The notes under the pieces: model-generated
Told to the model about the DNA's origin: nothing
Databases searched by the model: none
The model's input: only the letters and a program-made list of their open reading frames with translations
Assembly (NCBI RefSeq): GCF_013368755.1
Contig: NC_049566.1
Coordinates: 3,596,001 to 3,660,000, forward strand
Source of the DNA: Talaromyces rugulosus
Taxonomy: Eukaryota > Ascomycota > Eurotiomycetes > Eurotiales > Trichocomaceae
Length of the DNA: 64,000 nucleotides
Reading direction: 5' to 3'
Shown: in pieces, positions 20,649-31,865 of the stretch
Position numbering within the stretch: position 1 is the stretch's first letter
How the letters are laid out: every line of letters begins with the position of its first letter
Made by a program: the position numbers and the translations under genes

Positions 20649-22172
20649 TTACACAGGACACTTGCGTTTTTTTGCTCCGCATTTCGGACATGTTCCTTCT
20701 GAGTCTCGCTTCGCTCGCCGTTCCCGTGCGTACCGCCGCAACGCCTCCTTCAATCCATCCAGCTCATCCTCTGGTTCCCAGGTATCCTTCCACTCAACCC
20801 TTGCCATCCTGCGACCCGAAGAATCGAGCCGACGCGCCTTAATACGCCGGTACTCCCATCGGGTTCCAAAACCTGGAGCATCGTCATCTGTATCAAAGAC
20901 AGACTCGGAATCCTCAGTACACAGTCTGGGCTGCTCCGATCCAGACGCCATAGTCGGGGACTTAGCACGCGTGTGGCTATTTCGTCCCATGTAATACCTA
21001 TCCGACCCAGCTTGTAGGTTCTCGCGCGACTGGCCTACCGCTTCTCTACTGAAAAGGGACAGGTCTCTAACAGCAGGGTCTACCCTATTATCAGGCGAAG
21101 GATCCTCGCTGATGATGCTGCTAGAGGATTGTTCCTCTGACAGATGCGAGAAGATACTATCCAGAGCAATGGCGGAATCAGCATCACCCGTAGAGCTTTT
21201 ATTATCGTCGTATACACTTCCAATCGTCGACAGGCGAGACGAGAATGCTTGGCCCTTACCATTGACGAAACGGTCTTGGGAGTGATGGTGGTGGACGACT
21301 CGATTTTCAGCTGCCAGCACCCCATTAGGATAATGAGACCGGGTCATAGGAAATGACAGCATACCTAAAGATTCATACGCGTCTCGGGCGATATGATCTG
21401 GGTAGTGAGATTGGCTACAGTCCGGCGGAGTCAAGTCCGTCCGAGTAGATGACATCCGCAACGAGACGGAGCAAGACGGATTAGAACTCGCGGCCGGCGG
21501 AGTCACCAGCGGATGCTCTCGATTAACAGGAGATAGTGGCTGCCCAGAGGGCTCTATTTCTGGGTCGACTGAATCAAGATTACGGTCAGCATGCACTGCA
21601 CGCGGCTCAGCCTTGCCGAATTCCAGTGTTGGATCAAGCTGATCTCGTGGCCACGATTGTTCTCGAGTGTATGACGGCGTGGGATCCCTAGATGCTGCTA
21701 TCGGCGTCGTTCGCCATGGGCTGGGTTGATCAGGCAAGGTTACATGAGAGTAGGTTCTACCGCTGTTTTCTGTGTCATGTCAGCTGAGAAAGAACGAACC
21801 ACATGGACAGCGGGGAGGTGAACCTTTGGCAGGTACACAAATCAAGGAGACTCCATCATCCTGGTCTTTTGTCGCTCCCGTGGCAGAAACGAGACCGTCA
21901 AATGCTCGGTCAAAATTGTTCGGGTACGAGGTATGGTCATCGTTCCTGTTTGTTGTGCTGGAGGGAAAAACGGCGGGTGGACGTGGCGGAAGGGAGTGGT
22001 GTATTACTGGCTGGGAGAAAGGGTAGGGGAGCAAGTTTGAGTGAAGGGAAGATAGTGAATTGGCTCCTTTGGAATGATCATTAGAAGGGGTATTCTTTCT
22101 TGGGAGTGCAGGGAGTGCAGGGAGTGCAGGTGTAGAAGAAGAGCATGGGATCTTTGTTAAGGTAACAGCCAT
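20649..22172 (-). CDS. Disordered protein with chromodomain-like segment and CxxC tail
   Basis: Exons 22,172-21,824 and 21,769-20,649 join over a 54-bp intron (21,770-21,823, CTGAC branch, ACACAG) to give 489 aa from the ATG at 22,172. Most of the protein is Ser/Pro/Asp-rich and probably disordered, with an early LPALPALP run encoded by a 9-bp repeat (near 22,108-22,130). Near the C-terminus RWEYRRIKARRLDSSGRRMARVEWKDTWEPEDEL follows the chromodomain pattern (aromatic-E..I..R....Y.V.WK...TWEPE.L), then a basic helix and CPKCGAKKRKC, half of a zinc knuckle. Role in chromatin is inferred. It may derive from a retrotransposon integrase tail or be an unrelated look-alike. Confidence 0.65.
22108..22132. 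repeat. 9-bp triplet-in-frame repeat
   Basis: The unit gggagtgca is present about three times in tandem and encodes the LPALPALPA run of the chromodomain-like protein on the minus strand. Confidence 0.8.
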
Positions 22173-23640
22173 GATTGCGGAGGTGGAAACTGAGGATTGT
22201 GGAAAAATGAACTGAGTCCTGGTCAACACATTCCTCTTCCTCCGCTGCGACTCGGAGGGGGATTTATATATCTTTTTTGACACATTTACAGCGGCTGTGA
22301 GCGACACTCGCTTTTCCCCTCGAATGCTGCTCCCGCCACGGCCCCCTCATTCCTCTCGCGCCTTCAATAGAAATCAGACCGCACTATCGCCGATGTAGCG
22401 TCGCCGTCGTCATAGTCGTCACCCAGGAGCTAGACGATCTCCAATCGAAAGACACCAATTCCACCCTGAAAATAAGACCTGGTCCGATGGCACGTCTGGT
22501 ACTGTTCATCCTGGCTCTCAACTTCCCTGTTGGTCCATCATTGGGACAGTGCGGGCCAAATCTGTGGCTTCACTGTCGTTTGCTCCAACATTCAGCTGCC
22601 GTTGTACATGAAATAGACCGTCCCATTGGTGCCGACAGTGGATCAAAGCTCGAGTATTTCCTTGATGCAGGCGGAGTCAGCAGCCATCACTGCCATCACA
22701 CACTCCACTCGGATAATGCGGTATTTTTGCCATTGGTCTCTTCCACGTTGGAATGCGTCAGTCAAAGCAGTGGACTCTACGCTATTCGATACGACAGGGT
22801 CGTCGCTGGACACCGAGGCTGGAAGCTGAGAGCGATAGCGCTGCATCACGAAGTAGAACCGGTGCGCCCACTCCCGATGACCGTAAGAAGAGAAAGATGG
22901 CGGTCACTAGTTGCAATACAAGTCACCGATCGTCCATGAGGGATTTATGCTATTGGCGATGTTTCACCCTAAAGCCATATCGTCGTCATCAGCTGGACAT
23001 TTTGCCCGTGGACACGGCATACGAGATCGGCACGACTGGCATGGGGCGTAACGGAGATGCGTCCACTAGCATCAGCCTGTGATGCCTGCTGCGGGCTGAG
23101 AGAAGGAGCCGTGGGTCTCTCAGGACATGGAAATCGAAGGGATGGATCACTCGAGAGAGCGGCTAGAAGCCGCGAGATCAAGCATCAAAGGTGAACATTC
23201 GGGACCGCAGAGCAGAAATGAACCCTAGACTGAAAGGACAATTCACTGTGAGATGGAGAGATAGTACAGAGAGAGGATCTGCTGCACTCGCGACCACTCT
23301 CGCTCATGCAGACGGGATCGAGTAAACACTAGACAGTAAGTGGCGCGAAGACCGCGCGAGGGCATGGGCGCAATTTCCGAGCGTGGCGTCAACGAGGTGG
23401 AGATCGGCCACTGGCAGGAAGGCGGCAGGACCAACCGACGGGAGAGGGAAGAGGGACGAGCGACTCGGGGGAAAATGCAGACGTGGACAGCGACGAGGTT
23501 AAAACGGCGAGGGACAGGCTCTTTATAGTCGCACGGCGGGCGCGGGCCCCCGTGACGATACGGCGTACGGGCGGACCAGGCCCGGCCCGGCAAGGATCGG
23601 CCGCGCTAAACGGGATGCGGGAATTCACAGGTCCCGCGTT
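22173..23640. other. Gene-free GC-rich flank up to the transposon boundary
   Basis: ORFs occur on both strands (plus 22,487-22,939; minus 22,643-22,849 and 23,243-23,593) but overlap each other and show no domain. The plus ORF at 22,487 begins with a signal-peptide-like MARLVLFILALNF, which I judge to be chance. Composition rises in GC up to 23,640, then drops abruptly. Confidence 0.4.
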
Positions 23641-25090
23641 TACTATATTAATCTTCTCTATAAAATTCTTTAATTAGTTCTTTCTCTTAATCTTATTATA
23701 GATAGGATTATACTTCTTCTAGTTTAATATCTTCTTCCTAAGATAGTTCCTTTTCTAAACTCTATCTAAAATATCTTTTAGATTGTCTAAAGCTATTTTC
23801 TTACTTAAAATTCTTAAACATATTATAAAATTCTTTTTCTAATATTAATCTTTAAAAATCCTTAACTTTATTAATTTATTTATTTTTTAACTTTTTCTTT
23901 TTACTATCTAAAGAAATTATAATTATCTAGTATATAACTATAATTTATTAATAAACTATTATTATTTTCTAAAGACTAATATTATTATTCTATTTATTTT
24001 ACCCTGATTGATATTATTATATAAAATATTTTTTTTATCTATATTTATAATAAGCTTTATTTTCTTTATACTTAGCTATTTCTTCTTTATTGATCACATT
24101 GTTAAGTTATATCTTAATATCATTATCTTTATTATATTAAATTCTTTATTTTACTAATATATTAGCATACTAAAGAAATCTTTTAACTTTCTTCTATCTC
24201 TGAAACTTTTATTATTTCTATTTAATCTTGAACAGTTTATTATTAATCTTAACTATCATCTTAATAAATCTATCAATATTATTAGATTAGTTAAATTTAA
24301 TAAATTCTATCTAGACTTCTTTCTTAAATATATTCTTAAAGATTACAATTTAAATAGTATTATTATAGTATAGTAATATTATTATCTATTCAAATTTAGT
24401 TATTAACTACTAAACAGATCTAATCTATTATAAATATCTTAATTATCTTTCTATAGTCTATAGCTTATTAATATTTCTAAATATTTCTTTAAATTTCTAT
24501 TTAAATATACTATAGTTTAAAAACAATTCTTTAATAATAGTTCTTTAACTACCTTTATTAATAGTATATAATTTACTTAATATAGATTATATCTATTCAG
24601 CTACTATATTAATAAAATATAATATTATAAAGATTATTTTCTTTTTATTATTAATAATCTAGTTAGCTTTAATATACATTTCTATATTAATCAAAAATAT
24701 CTTTAACTTAGACCTAGTTCTATTGAAGATTATAAATTTTAATAACTTAACTCTATTACTAGCTGTTCCAACTTTATTAAATAGTATAGCTATAACTTAA
24801 ACTTTAAATTAGTTAATATAATTATCTCTTTTAGTAATTACAGCTTATAGTCTTTAAATATATTTATTTATTTAATCAATAACTTTTTCTAATATAATAA
24901 ATCTTTACTAGGTTTACTTATCAGGTTTATTATCACTATTTTAATCAATTAATCTTATTTATTTTATAGATAAATATGGAGTTACTAGTTCTGCTACTAG
25001 TATATTACTATTTCCTGCTATAATTAGCTTATTAATAAGGTTTAATTGCTTATCTAATTCTTAAAACTTTATATTATAAGGATATTTTAT
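23641..25090 (-). mobile_element. Gypsy-L: 5' internal (gag) part, truncated
   Basis: On the minus strand this matches the 5' internal region of Gypsy-A (equivalent to 44,058 to about 45,500): the leader just after the LTR, gag and the acidic linker. It is saturated with TA dinucleotides and stops. The match stops at 23,641, where gene-bearing DNA begins, so protease, RT, integrase and the 3' LTR are lost. Its 5' LTR lies to the right (25,091-31,865). Confidence 0.75.
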
Positions 25091-28000
25091 TGTTAATCAG
25101 TTTAATAACTTGTTATTATTATTATTATTTAATCAAATTTAACGTCTATACCGAGCCCTAGGCTATGACAGACAGCGATTCGTGTGGATTAGGCCTGCTT
25201 ATAGGGGTTGCCCCCCATAAGCCGGTGTCTCTACCCCTATTGGATCCAGGCTTTCAAGGTATCTTGCACTTTCTTTACCCTATGCCGCTTATATGCGCAG
25301 GATGATTCAGGGGCTTATAGTGGGTGGCAACTACTACCCCCTCTTTATGGCTATTAATGTTTGGGCGTTGCTTATAATAGCGGGCCGCCCCTGTCCGCTA
25401 TCCTTCCCCCTCTCGCTCTCCCTCATCCAGGGCTTTAATGCCCCAATTATCAGTCTTATAGGCCTGCTCCTAGGCCTGTTGGTTATCTTTTTGCTTTCTA
25501 ATGGCCTCTATAAACGCCAGCAGCGCTGTAGTGGCCTTTGGGTCCTGGAATAAGCGTGCTTTGGGGCACTGCTCGCTATCCTGTAGGGCCTTTACCCTTG
25601 TTTCGGCCAAGCTGGTATATAGTTTTTCTCGCTGGTGGTACTACTGTCGACAGTTTGTAAGAAGGTGTCTTACTGTCTCAGTCTCTCTAGAGCACCCTAA
25701 GCAATTAGGGAAGTCTTAGGCCTTAATTCGGTGCAAATAGGCCCTAATTGGTGCGTGGCTAGTCTTGAACTGGTAATATCGCTGCGCTAGGTGCTTGGGG
25801 GTATTCGCTAACATTGGGTCAAGCTTCCATCTCCAAGGGGGATAGTAGGCCTGGCTTGCCTGCTAGACACGCTTTGCAAGCTTTATAGCAAGCTAGTTAG
25901 CCCTGGCAGCTCTATAAGCTTCGGTACAGGCCCATTGAGTATATGTCAGTGAGATGCCCGAGTATTTGCCTGTTTAGGGCTTCCCTATAGCTTTCTTAGT
26001 AGCTTTATCGGCCTTTTCGTTGCCTGGGACCCCTTTATAGCCTGGTACCCAGTATATAATAATTCTGCAGCTGGTGGCCTGCAGTTCTTTAGCTAGATCA
26101 TGTGCCCGCAGCGCCAGGGCTTAGCTAGGGCCTGGCTAGGTATACTGAAGCTTGTCTATAGCAGCTTAAGTATTGAGAAACATCCTAATTAGTTCTCTAA
26201 GATTCTCTGTCAGTATTTACTTTAAGGCTTTAACTACTCCTATTAATTCTGTATTAAAGACTTTGAAGCCTACGCCTAGAGAAGCTAGACGCAATCTTTA
26301 GAGGTTAATAAGTAGCTTATAAGCTACTATAGTGCTTATACACTGATTATTTAATCTAGAACTGTTTGAGTAAAGGTCAGTGTTCTTTATCCTATTTAAA
26401 GGGTCTAAGGCTAATTGTATAATAGTTTCAGAGGAGTCTATCCTAAAATCTAGTGATATAGATTTATTACTAAACTCTATTGTACGCTTAAAGTTTTAGG
26501 AGGAGTTGGCGGTCAAGACCTTTTATAGCCTATAGGCCAGGCCTATGCCTAGCTTTCAGAGGCTTTAGTGAATTGGTGTTACCTAAGCTTAGTCTTCTAG
26601 TAGCTGTTCTTTAGGCTGTGCATAGGCATCTCCTTTCTTAAGTGTTATAGAGAATATTTCTGCTGCTAGATACTTTTAGAGAAGTCTTAGAAGTCTCAAG
26701 ATATACTGTTGCTGTTTATTATCTAATAAGGCCTCTGTTAGTTCTAAAGCTGCCTTCTTTATAAGCGGTCCTAATAGGATGGACTTTAGTATGCCTGTGA
26801 CTACCTAGGTCTGGTTATTAATTAGACCCTGTAGTCTTTCTAGGCAGTTTTTTTGCTTATATTACTAAAGCTTGGTTTTATAAAGTGCTACTAACTATAT
26901 GGTGACCTTTTAGATTTGTTATGTTAGGCCTAGAAAGAGCTCCTAGGCCTTATATAGTGCCTGTATTTATCTTTTAGTATTTTAATCTTTTTGTAGATAG
27001 TATTTATAGTGGGCTTTAAGGGTAAGCTTTAGATCTAGTAAGACCCCTAACCACTGGATGGCTATTAGGGAGAATACCATTAAAGCATCTCCTATCTGTA
27101 TCTTAGTTTCCTAGACCTGATTTTTATGTTTCCTGCTGGTGGCCCTAGAGAATAGGATGGTCTCTATCTTTTTAAGATTGAATTTGATGTTATCTGCCAG
27201 TCCTTACTCAATAGCAGCTTTTACTGCTGCTTCTAGCTGTCTGTAGATCTTAGAGACTGAGCTTCTCTAGGCTACTAGGCCTATGTCATCGGTATAGGAT
27301 AGGGTCTTGATTCCTGGTATTTACTGTTCTATAGCCTGAAACACACCCTAGATATAGATAAGAAAGAGGATTAGAGAGACCAGTGAGTCTTAGAGCAGCC
27401 CTGAGTTAATAGGCTGTTCAGGGGCTTTATAACTATTAATTACAAGGCTAACCCTTCTATTTATAAGGAAGAATAAGGTCCACCTTATAAGATTATTATC
27501 TAGATCTGCAGCTTCTATAGCCTTACTAAGCTTATAGGGGTTAACATAGTCGAAGGCCTCTATAATATCAATAAAGATAGTACCTATAAGAAGCTTTTAA
27601 GTCTATCTTTTGTGTACTATTTATACAAGACAGGCCACCGCGTTAATAGTCCTACAACCCCACCTGCACTCCATTTATCTAAGATATAAAACTTTTTAAA
27701 TCTTATATCAGTCCGTTATAAAGCCTACAGCCAGCTTTTTAATAACCTTACCCAGACAGCTAAGCAAGCTTATCATCCTTCAGGCCTTTATCTAGATATA
27801 ATTAGGCTTTCCTGGCTTCTGAAGTAGAATGCCTTTAGCAATTTTTCAGGCCCTTGGGTACACCCTAAGCCGAAAGCACTGCCTAGCTATCCCTATAATT
27901 TAGGATAAGTCTAATGCCCAGAGTAGCTGGTATACTTTAAAATTGAGCCTATTGGCCCCCAGAGCTTTCTTGATATTCTAGTTGAATAGGGCCTGATGCA

Positions 28001-31000
28001 CCCGCTTTAATATTATAAGTATGTAGGTTTGTCCATCTGATAGCTCTTTAGAAAGAGAGCTATAAGGGGTATTAAGAAATGCTGTTTCCTTGATTAAAGC
28101 TTCTTTATCAGTTATAATAGTGATAGGAAGAGCCTTTAGATCCAGGCCTTAGAGTGCTAAAATAATAAAATTAGTCCATGGCTTAGTATACTGTAGGGCT
28201 ATTTAATACCTATTAAAATCTTCTAGAGAAGGCTTTTCCAAGCCATCCCTAGGGCCTTTAGAAAAAGGGTTCCTAGTGGGGTTCGAACCTTTTTTCCACT
28301 CTTCCTTCTCCCCAGGGCTTTCCTCAGTAAGGAAGACCTCCTAGCAGATCTTTTTAGCTGCCTTTATTTTATAGTAATAAGCGGTTTTTATAGCTTTGAA
28401 TTCAGTGTCGATACAGGCATAGATCTACTACTACTTATAGACTACAGTCTATAAGCTTTAGGCTTGTCGTAGCTCTGGCTTCTACCACTATTTAGAGCGT
28501 GTATAAAGCTGTACTGCTTTAGCATGTCTATTAAATATGCTGGTTAGGATGTCCTATACCCAATTAGCCTCTCTAGCAAGGTCTTCCTTGGTGTATTGAT
28601 CACTAAAAAGAGGATGGCCTACAGTTTCTAAAGCCTAAGCTACTGTAGCCAGCTTTAAGGCTTCCTTATTTACCTATAAAGCTTCTATCTACTACCTAGT
28701 AATCTCCCTAGAGATTCCTCCTAAAAAGGGTTCTAGGGCTTTCCAAACTAGAACAATAAGCTTATGATTAGATATTATAGGCTTATCTTTATCCATCTTC
28801 CAGACTTGCAGAGGCCCTAGGGTTAACAAGGATAATACTAAATCAATAATTAACATCCCCTCAGTCTTCTTATAGCGTGTGGCCTCCCTTAATAGATTAT
28901 TAACATATAATGAGTGCCACTCTATAAGCTATTCCAAGGACTTAGTATTAACCCGGCCCTTAGTCAGTAGGTTCTATAAAGGGCTATAGGCGTTGAAATC
29001 ACCTACTAATAGATATCTATCTATTATAAACAGGTCCTAGTCTGTGTCCTCAATAGCCTGGCATCGTCTAGGAAAGGCCTCTTGCTACCAGTAACTAGCC
29101 CTAATCTACATATCATAGCAGTTGACTATTCTAGTGCGTTGGGGGGCATACCTGCTAATTATTAGTGCTTCCCATATGTCCAGGGCCTGTAAATAGGGGT
29201 GGTCTACTAAATCAGTGTGGTTCTCAACCCTAACCACCCCTATAAAGTCTTTACGGATGGCCATAAGTATCTGTTGATCCCGCTTCTCCCTCCCTGGCCA
29301 GTATAGCAGATAGCCTGGGTGGGAGAAGTTATAAGCAATATAAGGCTCTTGCAGGTATATAATATCTATTTACCGCTTTATTCCTGCTTCTAGAGCCCCT
29401 AAGGTTGCGGGGTAGATACGGCCGCAATTATGTTGAATAATCAATATTAATAGGGGCTGCAGCTCCAGGCATTGGTGTTGAACATGGGGATGAATATGGT
29501 AGGGGTGATGTCCCTGGGGCATCTTCTATAGCGTCATCGACCTTCCTAAGCTTTGAGGCTTGGGGGGCGTTCTGGGTAGTGATTAGGGGAGAAGCCTCCT
29601 CAGTAACGCCTTCCTATTCAGTCTATTCAGGGGGGGGAGGGGGCATAACGATCTCTACGCCAGGGAAGCGCTTATGGAGTCGCCGGTGGGCCTTCTGAAG
29701 CTTGGGGTACCCTGGGGAATCAGCCTGGTGCTTCCCCCCACAGTTGCCGCATTTAGTGGGTGCATGCAGGTATGGGTGGCCTATTTAGGCTCTGCAGTCT
29801 AGTATATTGCAGGTATGCTCTTGGGCTTTATGGGCGCCAGTACACACAGTGCAGAGTGGTGGTTAGGTGCCATAGTCTCTATAAGTTTGGTGGCTAATGC
29901 CGCAGTATTAGATATAAATAATGTCTTTATCTACTTTGTAATAGGGGTTAATAGGATGTCTATTGCTCTTAAAGTATATGCCTTGGGTGAGTAGCCTGTG
30001 GGCGTTATCTAGGCCTTCTATTATTATAATAATAATAAAGAAATGCTATTTATTAGTCTGGATAGCTGCTATTAGCTTGATCTAGATAGAGTTTCTTATT
30101 AGAGTGTATATATCCTCTAATTCAATTTCTTCCCTAGCTAGGCCTAGTCTTGAAGCGCTATAGCGGGCTACCAACACTATATGCACTTTAATTTTGTGCT
30201 ACTGTTAATCTGCTTCTATTAAAATAATTACGGGGTTAATTTAGTGGCAAACAGCCATTAATAGATCTTTATAGACTGGTAATAACGAGCTTATAATACT
30301 TTTTTAGTCTAATAGAGCTGAGATAGCCTCTGATTCAGTATAATTGGCGTCTATTACTCTGACAAAGTTTAGAAAGTCTACCTAGGCTAGACAGCGGTTA
30401 AGCTGCAAGATAACATTGGCTTTAGACTTTCTAGGGGTGGTACGGCCATTTTCACACCTAAATATAAGCCTGTGGTCTTCCTTGTTGCTTCTATAAATAG
30501 ACTTCAGGCTCCCTAGGTCCATTTAGACTTTTAGGGGCTGATTCAGGGAGTAAACCTATTTTTTTGTAACAATTTACCACTCCTAGACATTGCTGGCCAT
30601 TATATTAGCCCACTAAAAGCCTGCTGTGGGCTTCACCCTAGGGGGTGGTTTTGATATCGGGGGTAAGGCTCTACGTGGCTCTATGGGCTTAGTGGCCCTA
30701 TTCGGGTTAGCTTAGGGGCCATAGGCGACTTCTGTAAACGTCGTCCCCTGGGATGGCAGAGGCTGTTGTAGGCCCTGGTGGTCGCCCCCTGATAATAGGG
30801 GCTTTAGAGGATGGTTTAGAGCGTTCGGGGAGGCCTATTAAGCTTCTAAGATTAAGAAACAACGCTCCAGAGCGCCTAATTAGCCTGTAAGATGCTGCTT
30901 CATAGCCTTTACTAAAGAAGTTATATAGGCCTTTATAGTAGCTATCTCTATATGTAGCACGCTATTACTACTTGTAAAATGGCTTAATAAGGCCTATTCT

Positions 31001-31865
31001 ATGTCCTTGTAGGCTAGGCTGATTAGGATCTTTATAAAGGCTTTTTCTATCCCGTTAGGGCTGTGTTCCTGTAGTCTTTTCCCTAGAGTTTTAAATGCTT
31101 CCTGGGAGCCTGGCACACTGCTTAGGGGGAGAAACAATTCTCTAGGATTAATTTCTAGGCTAGGTAAGAAGCCCTCACTCTGAGGGACTGTTGTACTTGC
31201 CTCAGGGGGCGTTGGTAGTGCTGTCCCCGCTGGGGTGCCTATATAGGCCTCTATAGGGTTCACTAGACCTAGCGCCTGCCCCCCTGGGTCTAGGGGGTGG
31301 TTGTCGATATTGGGGAGTCCAGGGGCCATAGCGAAGCCCTGGATGCCTTCCAGTAGTATTGAATTTCAAAAGGTTGATTTTTGATTTTCCCGGCGGGTAG
31401 TTATACTTTAATAACTTGTTATCAAGATATAAATTAAGATAGATATTCTACTAATAAAAGACAAGATAAGAATGTTATATAAGACAATCCTAGGATAAGT
31501 AGAGTACTATCACAATAATAGGCTGTAAAGTATGTTGAAGAATAATAGTAGTATACTATTTACTTAAAAGAATAAAATATAATAAGCTAGATATATAATA
31601 ATAAACAGATATTCTTATATAATTCCTAATATTAAAGTATTGCTTTGATATCTAACAACACCGCTTTATTATATAGAATTGCTAATTCTATATCTAGAAG
31701 CACTGCTTCTAGCTTATCCTAGCTCACTAAGCGTGCCCAGAGCATTAAACTAATCCTGATTAACATTGTATATATATATTATATATATACCGCGTATGTA
31801 GCGTTATTTCAGCGGCTGCTGACATAAGTGGCATAATTGGCTGTGAGTTATCCATTCTTCTGACA
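25091..31865 (-). mobile_element. Gypsy-L 5' LTR, split by LINE-A copy 1
   Basis: LTR pieces 25,091-25,116 and 31,407-31,865 together make 469 bp, starting TGTCAGAAG and ending TTGACA (RIP-altered) on the minus strand. That is the same length as the solo LTR described at 53,326-59,297. The LINE-A insertion is framed by the 16-bp duplication tttaataacttgttat (25,101-25,116 and 31,407-31,422). The right LTR end abuts LINE-B. Confidence 0.8.
25117..31406 (-). mobile_element. LINE-A copy 1 (Tad1-like), full length, RIP-mutated
   Basis: About 6.3 kb, 3' end left (tail of ATT repeats at 25,111-25,130), 5' end right (cccgccgggaaaatcaaaaa). In order on the minus strand: ORF1 from ATG 31,329 (first 111 codons still open) with CCHC-type knuckles near 29,720-29,880 (CTGAHKAQEHTC, CGNCGGKH); endonuclease near 28,750-29,400 (LQEPY, GDFNAYSPLQ); RT near 27,150-28,000, where YADD has become YTDD (about 27,280); RNase H near 25,950-26,420; and a C-terminal knuckle. 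Against the intact copy 3, most differences are CA to TA or TG to TA. It is the full-length reference for this family here. Confidence 0.88.

Noticed and set aside
22487..22939. 150-codon plus ORF with a hydrophobic, signal-peptide-like start
   Set aside because: No domain, Cys pattern or exon support; overlaps equally long antisense ORFs in GC-rich DNA where long chance ORFs are common.
23243..23593. 116-codon minus ORF rich in Arg and Pro
   Set aside because: High GC produces overlapping ORFs in several frames here; composition is not protein-like.
25100..25130. Short trinucleotide repeats as a CRISPR-like or satellite array
   Set aside because: They are the 3' tails of LINE-A copies (also at 61,641 and 53,175); there are no spacers.
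28270..28300. ggttcgaacc, resembling the T-arm of a tRNA
   Set aside because: No acceptor stem, D-arm or anticodon arm around it; it lies in the decayed LINE-A copy 1.
31770..31790. Palindromic tatatatatattatatatata, a possible hairpin or origin
   Set aside because: It is an internal part of the LTR family, also present at 35,735 and 58,905.
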